This document shows positions 8,942 to 17,654 of a stretch of DNA of 64,000 nt, one piece after another (position 1 is the first letter of the stretch; the number at the start of each line of letters is the position of its first letter). This DNA is from Clostridiales bacterium (GTDB lineage Bacteria > Bacillota > Clostridia > Oscillospirales > CAG-272), in NCBI GenBank assembly GCA_012800735.1, contig JAAZIU010000009.1:1-64000 (forward strand). Direction: 5' to 3'. The position numbers were made by a program, and so were the translations under genes. The notes beneath the pieces were generated by a model. That model was not told the origin of the DNA, made no database searches, and was given only the letters and a program-made list of their open reading frames with translations.

Positions 8942-8993
8942 ATGGTTTCCTCTGCGTGAATATAAATGTCAAATAAACTGAATCTTAAACAGT

Positions 8994-9410
8994 TTACGGT
9001 GAATTCAGCACTTTCGATATTACAACTCTGTCGCCGTCATTTATGGTTTTATCTGCCAAGGCAACATAAATTGCGTTGAATTCGGAAGATTTTAAAAGTT
9101 CGGTACATCTGTCATCTGTCCGCCCGGCGGTGACATCGATTTTTCTGACAAAATATGCCTTTTCTCCGGTATCGGTTTTTTCTTCAACAATAAAAGCATA
9201 TGTTTCGGTGTCGGAAGTATGAAAACAAGAGGAAGAAAGCCCCGTCATTGTTGATTTTCCGTCGGCAAATGTGTAGAAGACCGGAGACATCACTTCAACC
9301 TTGGCAGAGAGAAAGTCTCTGACATTACCGCCCCAAAAATATGAAAATATAATCGAGGCGGTGAAAACGACGGTAAATAAAATCACGATTTTTTTCTTCA
9401 TAACGATCAC
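8994..9410 (-). CDS. small membrane-anchored extracytoplasmic protein of the sugar-transport operon
   Basis: 138 residues: a short basic N-terminus, one hydrophobic segment (KKKIVILFTVVFTASIIFSY) and an extracytoplasmic domain of beta-rich character. The last part, ending NDGDRVVISKVLNSP, recalls the C-terminal beta domain of membrane-fusion proteins, but the match is too short for a family call. The gene begins GTG at 9410, overlapping the stop of the binding-protein gene (GTGA); ATG at 9401 is an alternative. Position between a binding lipoprotein and its permeases suggests a structural helper of this transporter. Confidence 0.65.
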   Translation of the reverse strand: MIVMKKKIVILFTVVFTASIIFSYFWGGNVRDFLSAKVEVMSPVFYTFADGKSTMTGLSSSCFHTSDTETYAFIVEEKTDTGEKAYFVRKIDVTAGRTDDRCTELLKSSEFNAIYVALADKTINDGDRVVISKVLNSP

Positions 9411-11494
9411 TCAAAATATGTATACTCAACGAAAGTCACTATTTCTTTGGCAGCGTCTTTCGGAGAGAGCTTTCCTGTGAAGAAATCCGTCATTATATTC
9501 TCGCGGATATAGTCTCCGAACAGGTTGCAATCGAAGGTATACACTACCGAGTTTTCAAAGAGCTGAGGAAGAACGGATAAGTATGCAATGTCATCCTGAG
9601 TCCATTTTGAATACATCGGATTTCTTTCAAGCTGCTTTCCCAAAAGGGTTTGATATATTTCTTGCAAGCCGGTTGAATATATGTTGTCATTTTCCGTCAT
9701 CAGAGCGAAGAAATCATATGCTAAATCCAAATTTGCAGAATATTTATTGATTAAAGCCAGACCCCTTAAATTAATGTGTCTTTTCTCCGGATAAGGATAA
9801 CCTGCCACACCGTATTCGGGGAAAACAATATCATCTTCACCGGGAGTAATTAAGAATCTATAGAAAAACATAGGGCCGACTCTGAAAACATGGGTTTTTC
9901 CTTCCAAATAATTCCCATTTATATCTGTGCTGAAGAGTTTGCCGGAATCATAATTCTTCTTGATATTTGTAAGCAGAGACTCTATTTCATCGGCGGAGAA
10001 ATTATCCGAAAGAATCTGATCCTGAACTGTCTCGGTGAGTAAACGCACCATCATGTAATGGTCGGAGAACAGGGTTATGTTATCATCCGGGGATATCTGT
10101 TCGCAGGCGCTCCAGATATCCGAAATAGTTATGTCGAATCCGGGAAGAACGGGAGCGTCGTTTTCGCGTTCAAGAAGATTTGATATATCAAAATAATACG
10201 GAATTCCTATTACGGAATCATCAAATCGAACCATGTCCGGAACGCCGGGGTACATTTCTTCAAAATTCTTGTTAATCTGCTCGTTTTCGTTAAGCGGAGC
10301 ATACAGTTTGTATTTTATAAGGCTGGCGAGAAAATTTGATTCCGCCGGATTATCGACAAAAATAATATCAAAATCATCTGATTTAGATAACAGTTTAGTT
10401 CTGAGGATGTCTTTAAATATTTTAGATTTATAAAAAGTAATATAAACATTTTTGCCATACCTGCGTTGGAACTGTTCGGCGATATTATCGAGATCAAACC
10501 AGAGTTGAACTGAATCGTAAGCTAAAATATGGATTGAATCTTCCGTCATGGCGGTATTTACGGCGGACAAAACATTTGAGCTGTTTTTGTAAATAAACAA
10601 CCAGCCGTTATAAATAAAGAATCTGTCGATATGCAGCGAATCGCCGATTTCTTCGTTGAATTTGGTAATGGTCGTGTTTGCATCGTCGGAACGGATATAC
10701 CGCTTCAGAGTATAACTGTCCAAAGAGTAGAAATAATAATCGGATTCGGCGTCATAAGCGCAGCTCGATAAATCAAAGTTAAAGATAAATTCTTCTTGGA
10801 CAGTCTGCTTTTTGAAGTTATAAGTATATGATTTAATGATGGTATTTATAAAACTCGTATTTGCGACCGAAACGAAGACGAGTGTGTCGGCGCTTTTCTT
10901 ATCCATTGTTATTAACAGCGAATACGAATCCTTGCTTTTGAAATAAGCGGTGTGATCGGTCAGGGTCAGCTTTTCGGTATTATATTCAAAAACATAACTC
11001 TCCGTATATCCGCTTGAATTCAAATACAGCGCTTCAAAGATAATTGTTTTTCCAAAAAGCAACATTCTGTTAATCTTCTGAAGCGATTCTTTCGGTATGT
11101 CGAGTGTGTGTGTCGCGGTTTCGGAAAAATCAGCTGTCGAATATATATTTAACGAGCGAGTGGCGGTTGAACACACATATATACAGGCGTTATCAACGCA
11201 GATCGAGGAACCGCCGACCGGATAATCGCTTATGGTTTTATCGGAAAGATCATAGGTAAAACAATTATCGTCAGAAATCAGATATACCTGATTTCCGAAC
11301 GCATAAACATCGTTTATCGTTACCCCCGCCAATTCGCTGATGGCTACGGTAAAGTCGCTTTCCAAAATAAAATTGTCCGATGCTGCGGAATCACCGGATG
11401 CACGGGAATCGCTGTTGCAGCTCCAAAAATTGAAAAGAAGAAGCGCAGCAATTAATATCAGAGATGTTCTGTGGAAATAGTGAGGGTTTTTCAT
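9407..11494 (-). CDS. two-domain lipoprotein: beta-strand-rich N-terminal domain plus extracellular solute-binding domain
   Basis: 695 residues, well beyond the ~430-510 of ordinary CUT1 binding proteins. A lipoprotein signal ends in LLFNFWSC. Residues ~40-320 form a strand-rich region with short repeats such as NCFTYDLSDKTISDYPVGG and LNIYSTADFSE, suggestive of a beta-propeller. The solute-binding fold begins near residue 325 (SIHILAYDSVQLWFDLDNIA) and carries the family pattern FDIIFVDNP and MVRFDDSVIGIPYYFD. It heads an operon with a small anchored protein and two permeases, so it should deliver ligand to them outside the membrane. The extra domain may bind cell wall, glycan or partner protein. 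Confidence 0.8.
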   Translation of the reverse strand: MKNPHYFHRTSLILIAALLLFNFWSCNSDSRASGDSAASDNFILESDFTVAISELAGVTINDVYAFGNQVYLISDDNCFTYDLSDKTISDYPVGGSSICVDNACIYVCSTATRSLNIYSTADFSETATHTLDIPKESLQKINRMLLFGKTIIFEALYLNSSGYTESYVFEYNTEKLTLTDHTAYFKSKDSYSLLITMDKKSADTLVFVSVANTSFINTIIKSYTYNFKKQTVQEEFIFNFDLSSCAYDAESDYYFYSLDSYTLKRYIRSDDANTTITKFNEEIGDSLHIDRFFIYNGWLFIYKNSSNVLSAVNTAMTEDSIHILAYDSVQLWFDLDNIAEQFQRRYGKNVYITFYKSKIFKDILRTKLLSKSDDFDIIFVDNPAESNFLASLIKYKLYAPLNENEQINKNFEEMYPGVPDMVRFDDSVIGIPYYFDISNLLERENDAPVLPGFDITISDIWSACEQISPDDNITLFSDHYMMVRLLTETVQDQILSDNFSADEIESLLTNIKKNYDSGKLFSTDINGNYLEGKTHVFRVGPMFFYRFLITPGEDDIVFPEYGVAGYPYPEKRHINLRGLALINKYSANLDLAYDFFALMTENDNIYSTGLQEIYQTLLGKQLERNPMYSKWTQDDIAYLSVLPQLFENSVVYTFDCNLFGDYIRENIMTDFFTGKLSPKDAAKEIVTFVEYTYFE

Positions 11495-11532
11495 GGTATT
11501 TGTTCTCCCTAAACAATGACTTTCGTATGACG

Positions 11533-11562
11533 AAAAACCCCGGAAGAACAGTCCTCCGGGGT
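11533..11562 (-). terminator. terminator after ribokinase
   Basis: Stem CCCCGGA/TCCGGGG; on the minus strand it is followed by a run of T. It closes the galK-to-rbsK operon. Confidence 0.8.
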
Positions 11563-11571
11563 GGATTCTTA

Positions 11572-12507
11572 TTATTTCAGCCGTATATCCCTCTCGCCCA
11601 TGAACCGCCTTACCTCCGCGAGCGTCGGGATACTCGACGACGCGCCGGATTTCGAGACGGTAAGGCTGCCGACGACGTTTGCGAAGACAGCGGCGCGGGA
11701 GATGCTGCCGCTTGAGAGATATTCCACCGTGAGCGCGGCGGTGAAAGCGTCGCCGGCGGCGGTCGTGTCGACGACATCGACCTCATACGGCGGGAAGGAG
11801 CGGCAGTATTTGCCGTCGTAGACATAGCATCCGCGCCCGCCCAGCTTCAGCACGTAATATTTCGCCTGTATCCGCTTCTCCAGCGCCATGCAGGCGGCAA
11901 AGCAGGAATCGGCGCCGGACGGAGTTATGCCGGTATAGGCGGCGCATTCGCTCTCGTTAGGCGAGAAGATATCGACGGGACCTAACTTTTCAAGCGGAAA
12001 ATCCGACACGGCGGGACCGGCGTCGATTATGACGGGAATCCCCTGCCGCCGCGCCGTTTCCGCCGACCAGAGGATGGTTTCCCTGCCTATCTCAAGCTGC
12101 ATCAGCAGCGCGTCGGGGTAGGCGGTGAAGGCGTATTCGGCGTCGGAAGGGGAAAGCGCCATGTTGGCGCCGGGATACACTACAATCCGGTTCTGACCGC
12201 TTTCTTCAATCAGTATCAGCGCAAGTCCGGTCGGGTTTACCGAGTCGCGGGCGATAAAGCGGGTGTCTATCCCCTCGGCGCGGTAGAGCGCCATCAGCCG
12301 ATCGGCGGCGGAGTCGCGCCCCAGACGGGCGCAGAGGATTGAGTCGAAACCTAAACGGGCGACGGTTACGGCGGAGTTTGCCCCCTTGCCGCCCGGCACA
12401 TAGGAATATTCGGTTCCAATCACCGTCTGACCGCCCTCGGGCGCCGTATTAAGCTTCGCGTCAAGGTCGAGGTTCGCCGAACTGACGGTTAAAATTCGAT
12501 GTTTCAT
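11572..12507 (-). CDS. rbsK: ribokinase (PfkB family)
   Basis: 311 residues, usual length. Residues 39-47 give the first PfkB signature (GGKGANSAV); the second, DTTAAGDAF (247-255), holds the catalytic base Asp253 and the anion hole. NPTGLALILI and ENRIVVYPGAN-like segments match ribokinases rather than fructokinases. It phosphorylates ribose to ribose 5-phosphate with ATP in the cytoplasm, feeding nucleotide synthesis and the pentose phosphate pathway. It lies 34 bp behind purM in an operon with galK; the link ribose 5-phosphate to purines makes the pairing sensible. No ribose transporter is adjacent. Confidence 0.88.
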   Translation of the reverse strand: MKHRILTVSSANLDLDAKLNTAPEGGQTVIGTEYSYVPGGKGANSAVTVARLGFDSILCARLGRDSAADRLMALYRAEGIDTRFIARDSVNPTGLALILIEESGQNRIVVYPGANMALSPSDAEYAFTAYPDALLMQLEIGRETILWSAETARRQGIPVIIDAGPAVSDFPLEKLGPVDIFSPNESECAAYTGITPSGADSCFAACMALEKRIQAKYYVLKLGGRGCYVYDGKYCRSFPPYEVDVVDTTAAGDAFTAALTVEYLSSGSISRAAVFANVVGSLTVSKSGASSSIPTLAEVRRFMGERDIRLK

Positions 12508-12541
12508 ATCATTATATATGGCTTTAAGTTATTTATGTCGT

Positions 12542-13735
12542 TCAGTATCTGAAAATCCGCCCTTCGATGCGGTCGTGGATTTCAACCGAATTTTCATCCC
12601 CTCCGGCCTGTCCCTCGACGCGGCCGACGATTTTTGCCGCAATTTCGTATTTCCTTGCGATTTCAAGTATGCCGTAGGCGGCGGATTCGGGGACGATTAT
12701 TTCGAGACGGCAGCCCATGTTGAAAGTCTGGTACATCTCTTTGAGGCTTATCGAGCCGGTTTCGTAGATGGCGCGGAAGAGCGGCGGGACGTCGATGAGG
12801 TCGTCTTTTACGTATTTCACTCCCCGGCCGAAGCCGCGGCATTTGACAAGCCCGCCGCCGGTGCAGTGGATAATCCCGTGTATCGACGGGCGGAAGGTGT
12901 CAAGTATGTCCTTTATAACAGGGGCGTATGTCCGGGTTGGTGAGAGGATGGCGGCGCCGACCGATACTCCGGTCCCGGACAGCGGATCGGTAACTTTAAA
13001 GCTGCCGCAGTAGACCTTTTCTTTCGGAATGGTCGGACTGTAAGTTTCCGGGTATTTTTCCGCATATGCGTTTGAGAGCAGCAGGTGGCGGGCGGCGGTG
13101 AGGCCGTTTGAGCCCATGCCGGAGTTGTATGATTTCTCATAGCGGCACTGTCCGTATGAAGCGAGTCCTACGATAACGTCGCCCGGACGGATATTGTCGC
13201 AGTTAATCACATCCTCGCGGCGCATCCGCATAAAGAGGGTTGAGTTGACAATGACCGTTCTCGCAAGGTCGCCGACATCGGCGGTCTCTCCGCCGGACAT
13301 CTGGATATCGATGCCGTATTCGGCAAGGGTGTCGATAAAATCGGCGTAACCCGCGATAATTTCGGTTATCGCGCGGCCGTCGACGAGATGCGCGTTGCGG
13401 TCGATGGTGTTGGAAAGCACAAAGCCGCCGGTCGCGCCGACGCAAAGCAGGTCGTCAAGATTCATTACAAGCGAATCCTGCGCTATCCCGCGCCAGACGG
13501 AGAAATCGCCGGTCTCCCGGAACATCAGATAAGCGAGGGAGGATTTTGTCCCCGCGCCGTCGGCGTGCATTGCGGCGCACCAGTCGGGGTCGCCCGCCGG
13601 GTCGGCTATCAGCTTGCAGAAAGCGCCGGTGTATATCCCCCGGTCGAGCTTTGAGATTGCCTTATGGACTTCTTCCTTTGTAGAGGAAGCGCCGAGGATG
13701 TTATATGTATTCTGATTGTTTTCGGCGGCGCTCAT
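12542..13735 (-). CDS. purM: phosphoribosylformylglycinamidine cyclo-ligase (AIR synthase)
   Basis: 397 residues, of the longer AIR-synthase type. The N-terminal nucleotide region shows HADGAGTKSSLAYL and DDLLCVGATGGFVLSNTIDRN; QMSGGETADVGDL follows, then the C-terminal half with CTGGGLVKCRGFGRGVKYV. PurM turns FGAM into AIR with ATP in purine synthesis. No other pur gene is in the window, so it is separated from the usual cluster. Start ATG with GGAGGG 6 bp upstream, overlapping the stop of the tautomerase gene by 4 bp, which implies coupled translation. Confidence 0.85.
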   Translation of the reverse strand: MSAAENNQNTYNILGASSTKEEVHKAISKLDRGIYTGAFCKLIADPAGDPDWCAAMHADGAGTKSSLAYLMFRETGDFSVWRGIAQDSLVMNLDDLLCVGATGGFVLSNTIDRNAHLVDGRAITEIIAGYADFIDTLAEYGIDIQMSGGETADVGDLARTVIVNSTLFMRMRREDVINCDNIRPGDVIVGLASYGQCRYEKSYNSGMGSNGLTAARHLLLSNAYAEKYPETYSPTIPKEKVYCGSFKVTDPLSGTGVSVGAAILSPTRTYAPVIKDILDTFRPSIHGIIHCTGGGLVKCRGFGRGVKYVKDDLIDVPPLFRAIYETGSISLKEMYQTFNMGCRLEIIVPESAAYGILEIARKYEIAAKIVGRVEGQAGGDENSVEIHDRIEGRIFRY

Positions 13736-13977
13736 TTTGTCCCTCCGTTCTTTTCAGTCTTTTTGCCGTCAAGGATGCGCAGCTTTTCGGGATGCGCGAG
13801 TATTTGGGGCTTCCTTACCTTTTCTTCCCATTCCTCCGGCGCGACGGCTTCGAATGAGATAGATACCGTTTCCGGAGAGCAGCCCCAAAGCTCAATTATG
13901 TCTTCTTTTATCTTTTGCGCGAGCTTGTCGACGGCTTCGCTGTCTCTGGGATAAGCTTTTATAGATATGTAGGGCAT
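13732..13977 (-). CDS. 4-oxalocrotonate tautomerase family protein
   Basis: 81 residues. After removal of Met, Pro comes first (MPYISIKAYP), the catalytic base of tautomerases. The remainder (DKLAQKIKEDIIELWGCSPETVSISFEAV) fits the beta-alpha-beta fold of the PptA-like subgroup, usually 60-80 residues. Substrate unknown. GAGG lies 8 bp before ATG. It is coupled to purM by a 4-bp overlap and lies 22 bp behind galK, an unusual company for a tautomerase. Confidence 0.75.
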   Translation of the reverse strand: MPYISIKAYPRDSEAVDKLAQKIKEDIIELWGCSPETVSISFEAVAPEEWEEKVRKPQILAHPEKLRILDGKKTEKNGGTK

Positions 13978-13999
13978 TTGTGAACCTCGTTTTCTTCCG

Positions 14000-15286
14000 T
14001 CAGATTACGCGGACGGCGCCCTGAGGGCGTATTTTCAGCGGACGGCAAGCGTCTTCGCCGAAGACGGAATCGAGAACTTTTTTGTAATTTGCGACCTCTT
14101 CGTCCGGCACAAAAGCCTGTATCGTTCCGGCAAATCCTCCGCCGTGGACCCGCCACGCCGCCTTGCGCTCAGAGCCGCTAAGTACCTGTTCGGACACGGC
14201 GAGGGCTACGGAAAGTCCCTGTTCCGCAACGTTTTTCGTGGTATATACGTTTTGCAGCTTCATCCAGCTTGATCTGCCGGACGCTAAAACTCCGTCAAGG
14301 AAGAAGTCAAGGTCTCCCTTTTTGAGCGCCTCCGCCTGAGCCTTTACCCGCTCGTTTTCGCCGATGAAGTGGATGGCGCGGAGGATGGCGCGGTCGCCCG
14401 TCTTTTCTCTCAGTTCCGGGATGGCGGCGATAAGCCGGTCGAAGGTAATTCCGCGCAGCGCCTCCTGACCGAGGGCGGCGGCGACGGCTTTCATCTCGGC
14501 GGGAACGGAGGCGTAGTCTTCGTTCAGATCGGCGTGGTTGCCGCCGGTCGCGGTGATGCAGAGGGTGTAGCCGTGTCCGGAAAGGTCGAAGTGCAGCGGC
14601 TCAATGACCGCGGCTTTCGGGTCGGCGAAGTCGATATAAACAAAGTCGCCGACGGCGCACGCCGTCTGATCCATAAGACCGCAGGGCTTGCCGAAGAAAA
14701 CGTTTTCGGCATACTGACCGATCTGCGCGATTTCCGGCGCGCTGACATTGCCGTCGTTGTAGAAATGGTTTTCAATCGCGCCAATCATGCACTCAAACGC
14801 CGCCGAACTCGACATTCCCGAACCCTTAAGCACGTCGTTCGTCGTGTAGGCGTTAAATCCGCCGTATTTATAGCCGCGATTTTTAAGTCCGGCGCAGACG
14901 CCCGCGATAAGCGCCGAGGAGTGATACTTCTCCGCCTTTTCCGGGTCAAGGTCGCTTATGTCGACGATATCTTCGTCAAAACCCTCGCTTTTAACACGTA
15001 TTATCGTACCGTCGGCGGGGGCGGCTATCGCTATGATGTCGAGGTCTATCGACGCGGCGAGGACGCGGCCGCGGTTGTGGTCGGTATGGTTGCCGGAAAT
15101 CTCCGAGCGGCCGGGCACGCTGAACATACCGGCGTTTTCTGCATCTCCGTAAAGAGCGAGAAACTGACGCGCCGCGCCTGCCCAGCGCTTACGCTGTTCA
15201 CAAAGGCGTTCTTCGCCGTAAAGCGCGAGCAATTTTTCATCGTAAGAGCCGTTTTCAAGCCCTGAAAGTATTTTTTCGATATTCAT
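14000..15286 (-). CDS. galK: galactokinase (GHMP kinase)
   Basis: 428 residues. Galactokinase signature GRSEISGNHTDHN (59-71), whose sugar-contacting end differs from the usual GEHTDYN; ATP loop GSGMSSSAAFE (154-164); C-terminal GHMP motif VHGGGFAGTIQAF. It phosphorylates galactose, or a related aldose, at C1 in the Leloir pathway. GalE/GalT are not in the window. First gene of a four-gene operon behind the promoter at 15334-15362. The changed signature leaves room for another sugar. Confidence 0.85.
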   Translation of the reverse strand: MNIEKILSGLENGSYDEKLLALYGEERLCEQRKRWAGAARQFLALYGDAENAGMFSVPGRSEISGNHTDHNRGRVLAASIDLDIIAIAAPADGTIIRVKSEGFDEDIVDISDLDPEKAEKYHSSALIAGVCAGLKNRGYKYGGFNAYTTNDVLKGSGMSSSAAFECMIGAIENHFYNDGNVSAPEIAQIGQYAENVFFGKPCGLMDQTACAVGDFVYIDFADPKAAVIEPLHFDLSGHGYTLCITATGGNHADLNEDYASVPAEMKAVAAALGQEALRGITFDRLIAAIPELREKTGDRAILRAIHFIGENERVKAQAEALKKGDLDFFLDGVLASGRSSWMKLQNVYTTKNVAEQGLSVALAVSEQVLSGSERKAAWRVHGGGFAGTIQAFVPDEEVANYKKVLDSVFGEDACRPLKIRPQGAVRVI

Positions 15287-15333
15287 TTCGGCACCTTCTT
15301 GTATTTAAAATTCATGTTTTTCAGTCATTTAAT

Positions 15334-15362
15334 ATTATAGCACAAAATTTAAAAAGAGGCAA
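15334..15362 (-). promoter_or_regulatory. promoter of galK operon
   Basis: Minus strand TTGCCT, 17 bp, TATAAT, about 50 bp before the galK start. Confidence 0.6.
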
Positions 15363-15490
15363 TAACCTTTGCATTAATTTTGAAACCGCAAGACCCGATA
15401 TCGACAGCCGCGGTCGCTTCGCCGCTTTACTCTTATCGTTTGCGCCGCCTGACTTTTCATGCTTTTTGCAAAAATATGCGGATTGCCGTC

Positions 15491-15519
15491 TTGACATAAG
15501 TGAAAATTGATGTTATCAT
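15491..15519 (+). promoter_or_regulatory. promoter of solute-binding lipoprotein
   Basis: TTGACA (15491-15496), 17 bp, TATCAT (15514-15519). It covers the upstream in-frame start at 15507 and so supports ATG at 15567. Confidence 0.8.
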
Positions 15520-15566
15520 ACAGCTGTAAAAGGTGTTTTATGACAAATAAAAGAAAGGGAATAGAT

Positions 15567-17036
15567 ATGACCGAAAAACGGATTTTATCATTGATTCTGC
15601 TCGCGTCAATCCTGCTTTCGTCGTCGCTTTACGGCTGCGGCGGCGACAGCGCCCAAGCTCCCGCCGAGGATACGCGGGAAATTATAACCGCCGAAGAAAC
15701 AACGCAGTCGGAGCTTGAAGAGCGCGGGACGATATCCGACGAGCTGCCGGAGATGGATTTTGAAGGCGCCGAATACCGCATCCTCTGCCGCGCCGACCGC
15801 GCTTATGAAATCGACGCCGAGGAGCAGACGGGAGCCGTCGAAAACGACTCGGTATATGAGCGCAACCGCCTGATCGAGGAGCGTTTCAACGTCGTCATCA
15901 ATGCGATCACCTGCGAATCGCCGCATAATAAGATAGTCTCTCCGACCCTCGCTGGCGACTACGCTTACGAGATTTCCGCCCATATGGCGTATAAGGCGAA
16001 CGAGCCGATATCAAAAGGCGTTTACTGCAGCTGGACGGATATGCCGTATGTCGACCTTGAAAAGCCGTGGTATAACCGTCTTTCAAACGACTCGGCGACG
16101 ATAAACGGCCGTCTCTTCGCCGCGACCGGCGACCTTGCGCTGACATCGATGATGTTCACCTACGGCATCTTCTTCAACAAGCGCATCTGCGAAGCTTACG
16201 GTCATCCCGACGCCGACCTCTACGCGATGGTATATGACAACAAATGGACAATAGACAATTTTATCGGGATTGTTTCCGGTATCTACGAAGACCTGAACGG
16301 CAACGGCGAAACGGACGATTCCGACCTTTACGGTTTCGGGGAATTCCCCTGCGACCCGGCGGACGTCTGGCTGACTTCCTTCGGGCAGACGCTGACCGGC
16401 CGCGACAAGGACGGGAAGATCATTGTCACGATTATGACGGAAAAAACGCAGTCGGCGCTTGAAAAGGTAGTCACGATGCTGTACGGCACTCCCGGCGTCC
16501 GCGCCTATACCGAACAATGGCTCGAAAGGCAGCGGTTCCCCGCCGGGCTGATGGCGTTTGCTCCCTTAGCTTTCGAAAACTGCTTCAACACCTGCCGCTC
16601 AATGAGCGACAGCTACGGTATCCTGCCCAACCCGAAGTGGGACGAGCAGCAGGAAAAATACCTGACTCAGGCTTTCGACGAATATTCGGTATTCGGCATT
16701 CCGATATCGGTACCGCCGGAGAGACTTGACCTGGTCGGAGTGATATTTGAGGCGCTGTCCGCCGAGTCGTATAAGACCGTCTACCCGGCGCACTACGACG
16801 TGGCGCTCAAGGGCAAGTATTCGGAAGACGCCGATACCGCCGCGATGGTTGACCTTATCATGGACGGCCGCATCTTCGACTTTTCTTATCAGTTCGGCAT
16901 CGCTCATTTCAAGCGCCTGCCCTATTGGTTCCGCGACCTTGTCATGGCGAGAAGCACCGACTTCGCCTCCTACTACGAAAAAAACATCAGCTCGGTCGAA
17001 ACGGGGCTTGAGAAATTATACGAAATATACGAGTAA
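15567..17036 (+). CDS. extracellular solute-binding lipoprotein (orphan)
   Basis: Start ATG 15567 with AAAGGGA 6 bp upstream; the longer frame would begin inside the promoter. The signal ends in SSSLYGCGGD, a lipobox (Tyr-Gly-Cys). Then come MDFEGAEYRILCRAD, the block ENDSVYERNRLIEERFNV and a calcium-loop-like DLNGNGETDDSDLYGFG (~250), with the end helix around SYYEKNISSVETGLEKLYE. About 489 residues. Same family as 4324-5796 and likely a surface sugar-binding protein. A GNAT gene follows after 20 bp and may share the transcript. No permease nearby. Confidence 0.86.
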   Translation: MTEKRILSLILLASILLSSSLYGCGGDSAQAPAEDTREIITAEETTQSELEERGTISDELPEMDFEGAEYRILCRADRAYEIDAEEQTGAVENDSVYERNRLIEERFNVVINAITCESPHNKIVSPTLAGDYAYEISAHMAYKANEPISKGVYCSWTDMPYVDLEKPWYNRLSNDSATINGRLFAATGDLALTSMMFTYGIFFNKRICEAYGHPDADLYAMVYDNKWTIDNFIGIVSGIYEDLNGNGETDDSDLYGFGEFPCDPADVWLTSFGQTLTGRDKDGKIIVTIMTEKTQSALEKVVTMLYGTPGVRAYTEQWLERQRFPAGLMAFAPLAFENCFNTCRSMSDSYGILPNPKWDEQQEKYLTQAFDEYSVFGIPISVPPERLDLVGVIFEALSAESYKTVYPAHYDVALKGKYSEDADTAAMVDLIMDGRIFDFSYQFGIAHFKRLPYWFRDLVMARSTDFASYYEKNISSVETGLEKLYEIYE

Positions 17037-17056
17037 GAAACACACGGGATTTTTAA

Positions 17057-17560
17057 ATGAACGACATCGATTCGCTTCAAATACGGCTGATGACGGCGGA
17101 AGATAAGCCTCTCGCGGAGGAGTTTTTTGCTCAGATGAGCGATATTAGCGCCGGATTTTTCAATATGCAGCGGGGAAACGAGCTGCGCGCATATAATTTC
17201 TGCGACGGCAAACTCTCCGACCATGAATTCTGGATAGCGACCGACCGGGAGGAAAACGGGCGGGAATTTATCGCCGGAATTGTCTTCGTCTGGGAGAAAG
17301 AATCAATGCTGCCGTGGCTCGGCGTTGCCGTCGCGGAGAGGCTGCAGGGGCGGCGCCTGGGACAGAGGCTTGTCGGGACGGTGATTGACTGGTGCCGCAG
17401 CACCGGCAGAGGGGGAATCATGCTTACGACTCATAAAAACAACATCCGGGGGCAAAAGCTTTACGAGCGCTGCGGCTTTGAGCGCCATGGAGTCTGGCAC
17501 AATGATGAATTTTTATATATTTTGAGATTTAAGTGCGAAACGAAGATAAAATATAACTGA
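17057..17560 (+). CDS. GNAT family N-acetyltransferase
   Basis: 167 residues. Acetyl-CoA loop QGRRLGQRL (~95-103), then GGIMLTTHKNN and LYERCGFERHGVWHNDE, the usual last strand and helix. The substrate is not evident. ATG lies 20 bp after the lipoprotein stop with only a weak GGG upstream, so translation may depend on the preceding gene. The arrangement binding lipoprotein plus GNAT is seen twice in the window (also 3803-5796). Ended by the hairpin at 17595-17622. Confidence 0.85.
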   Translation: MNDIDSLQIRLMTAEDKPLAEEFFAQMSDISAGFFNMQRGNELRAYNFCDGKLSDHEFWIATDREENGREFIAGIVFVWEKESMLPWLGVAVAERLQGRRLGQRLVGTVIDWCRSTGRGGIMLTTHKNNIRGQKLYERCGFERHGVWHNDEFLYILRFKCETKIKYN

Positions 17561-17594
17561 ACTCCGAAACTCGGTTTCTTATATAAATTATATA

Positions 17595-17622
17595 AAAAAG
17601 GACGATCACTCGTCCTTTTTTG
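17595..17622. terminator. bidirectional intrinsic terminator
   Basis: AAAAAAGGACGA/TCGTCCTTTTTT stem with T-tracts in both directions, between two convergent genes. Confidence 0.88.
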
Positions 17623-17654
17623 GCGAAACCGTGGCAATTCCCGTTCTGATTTCG

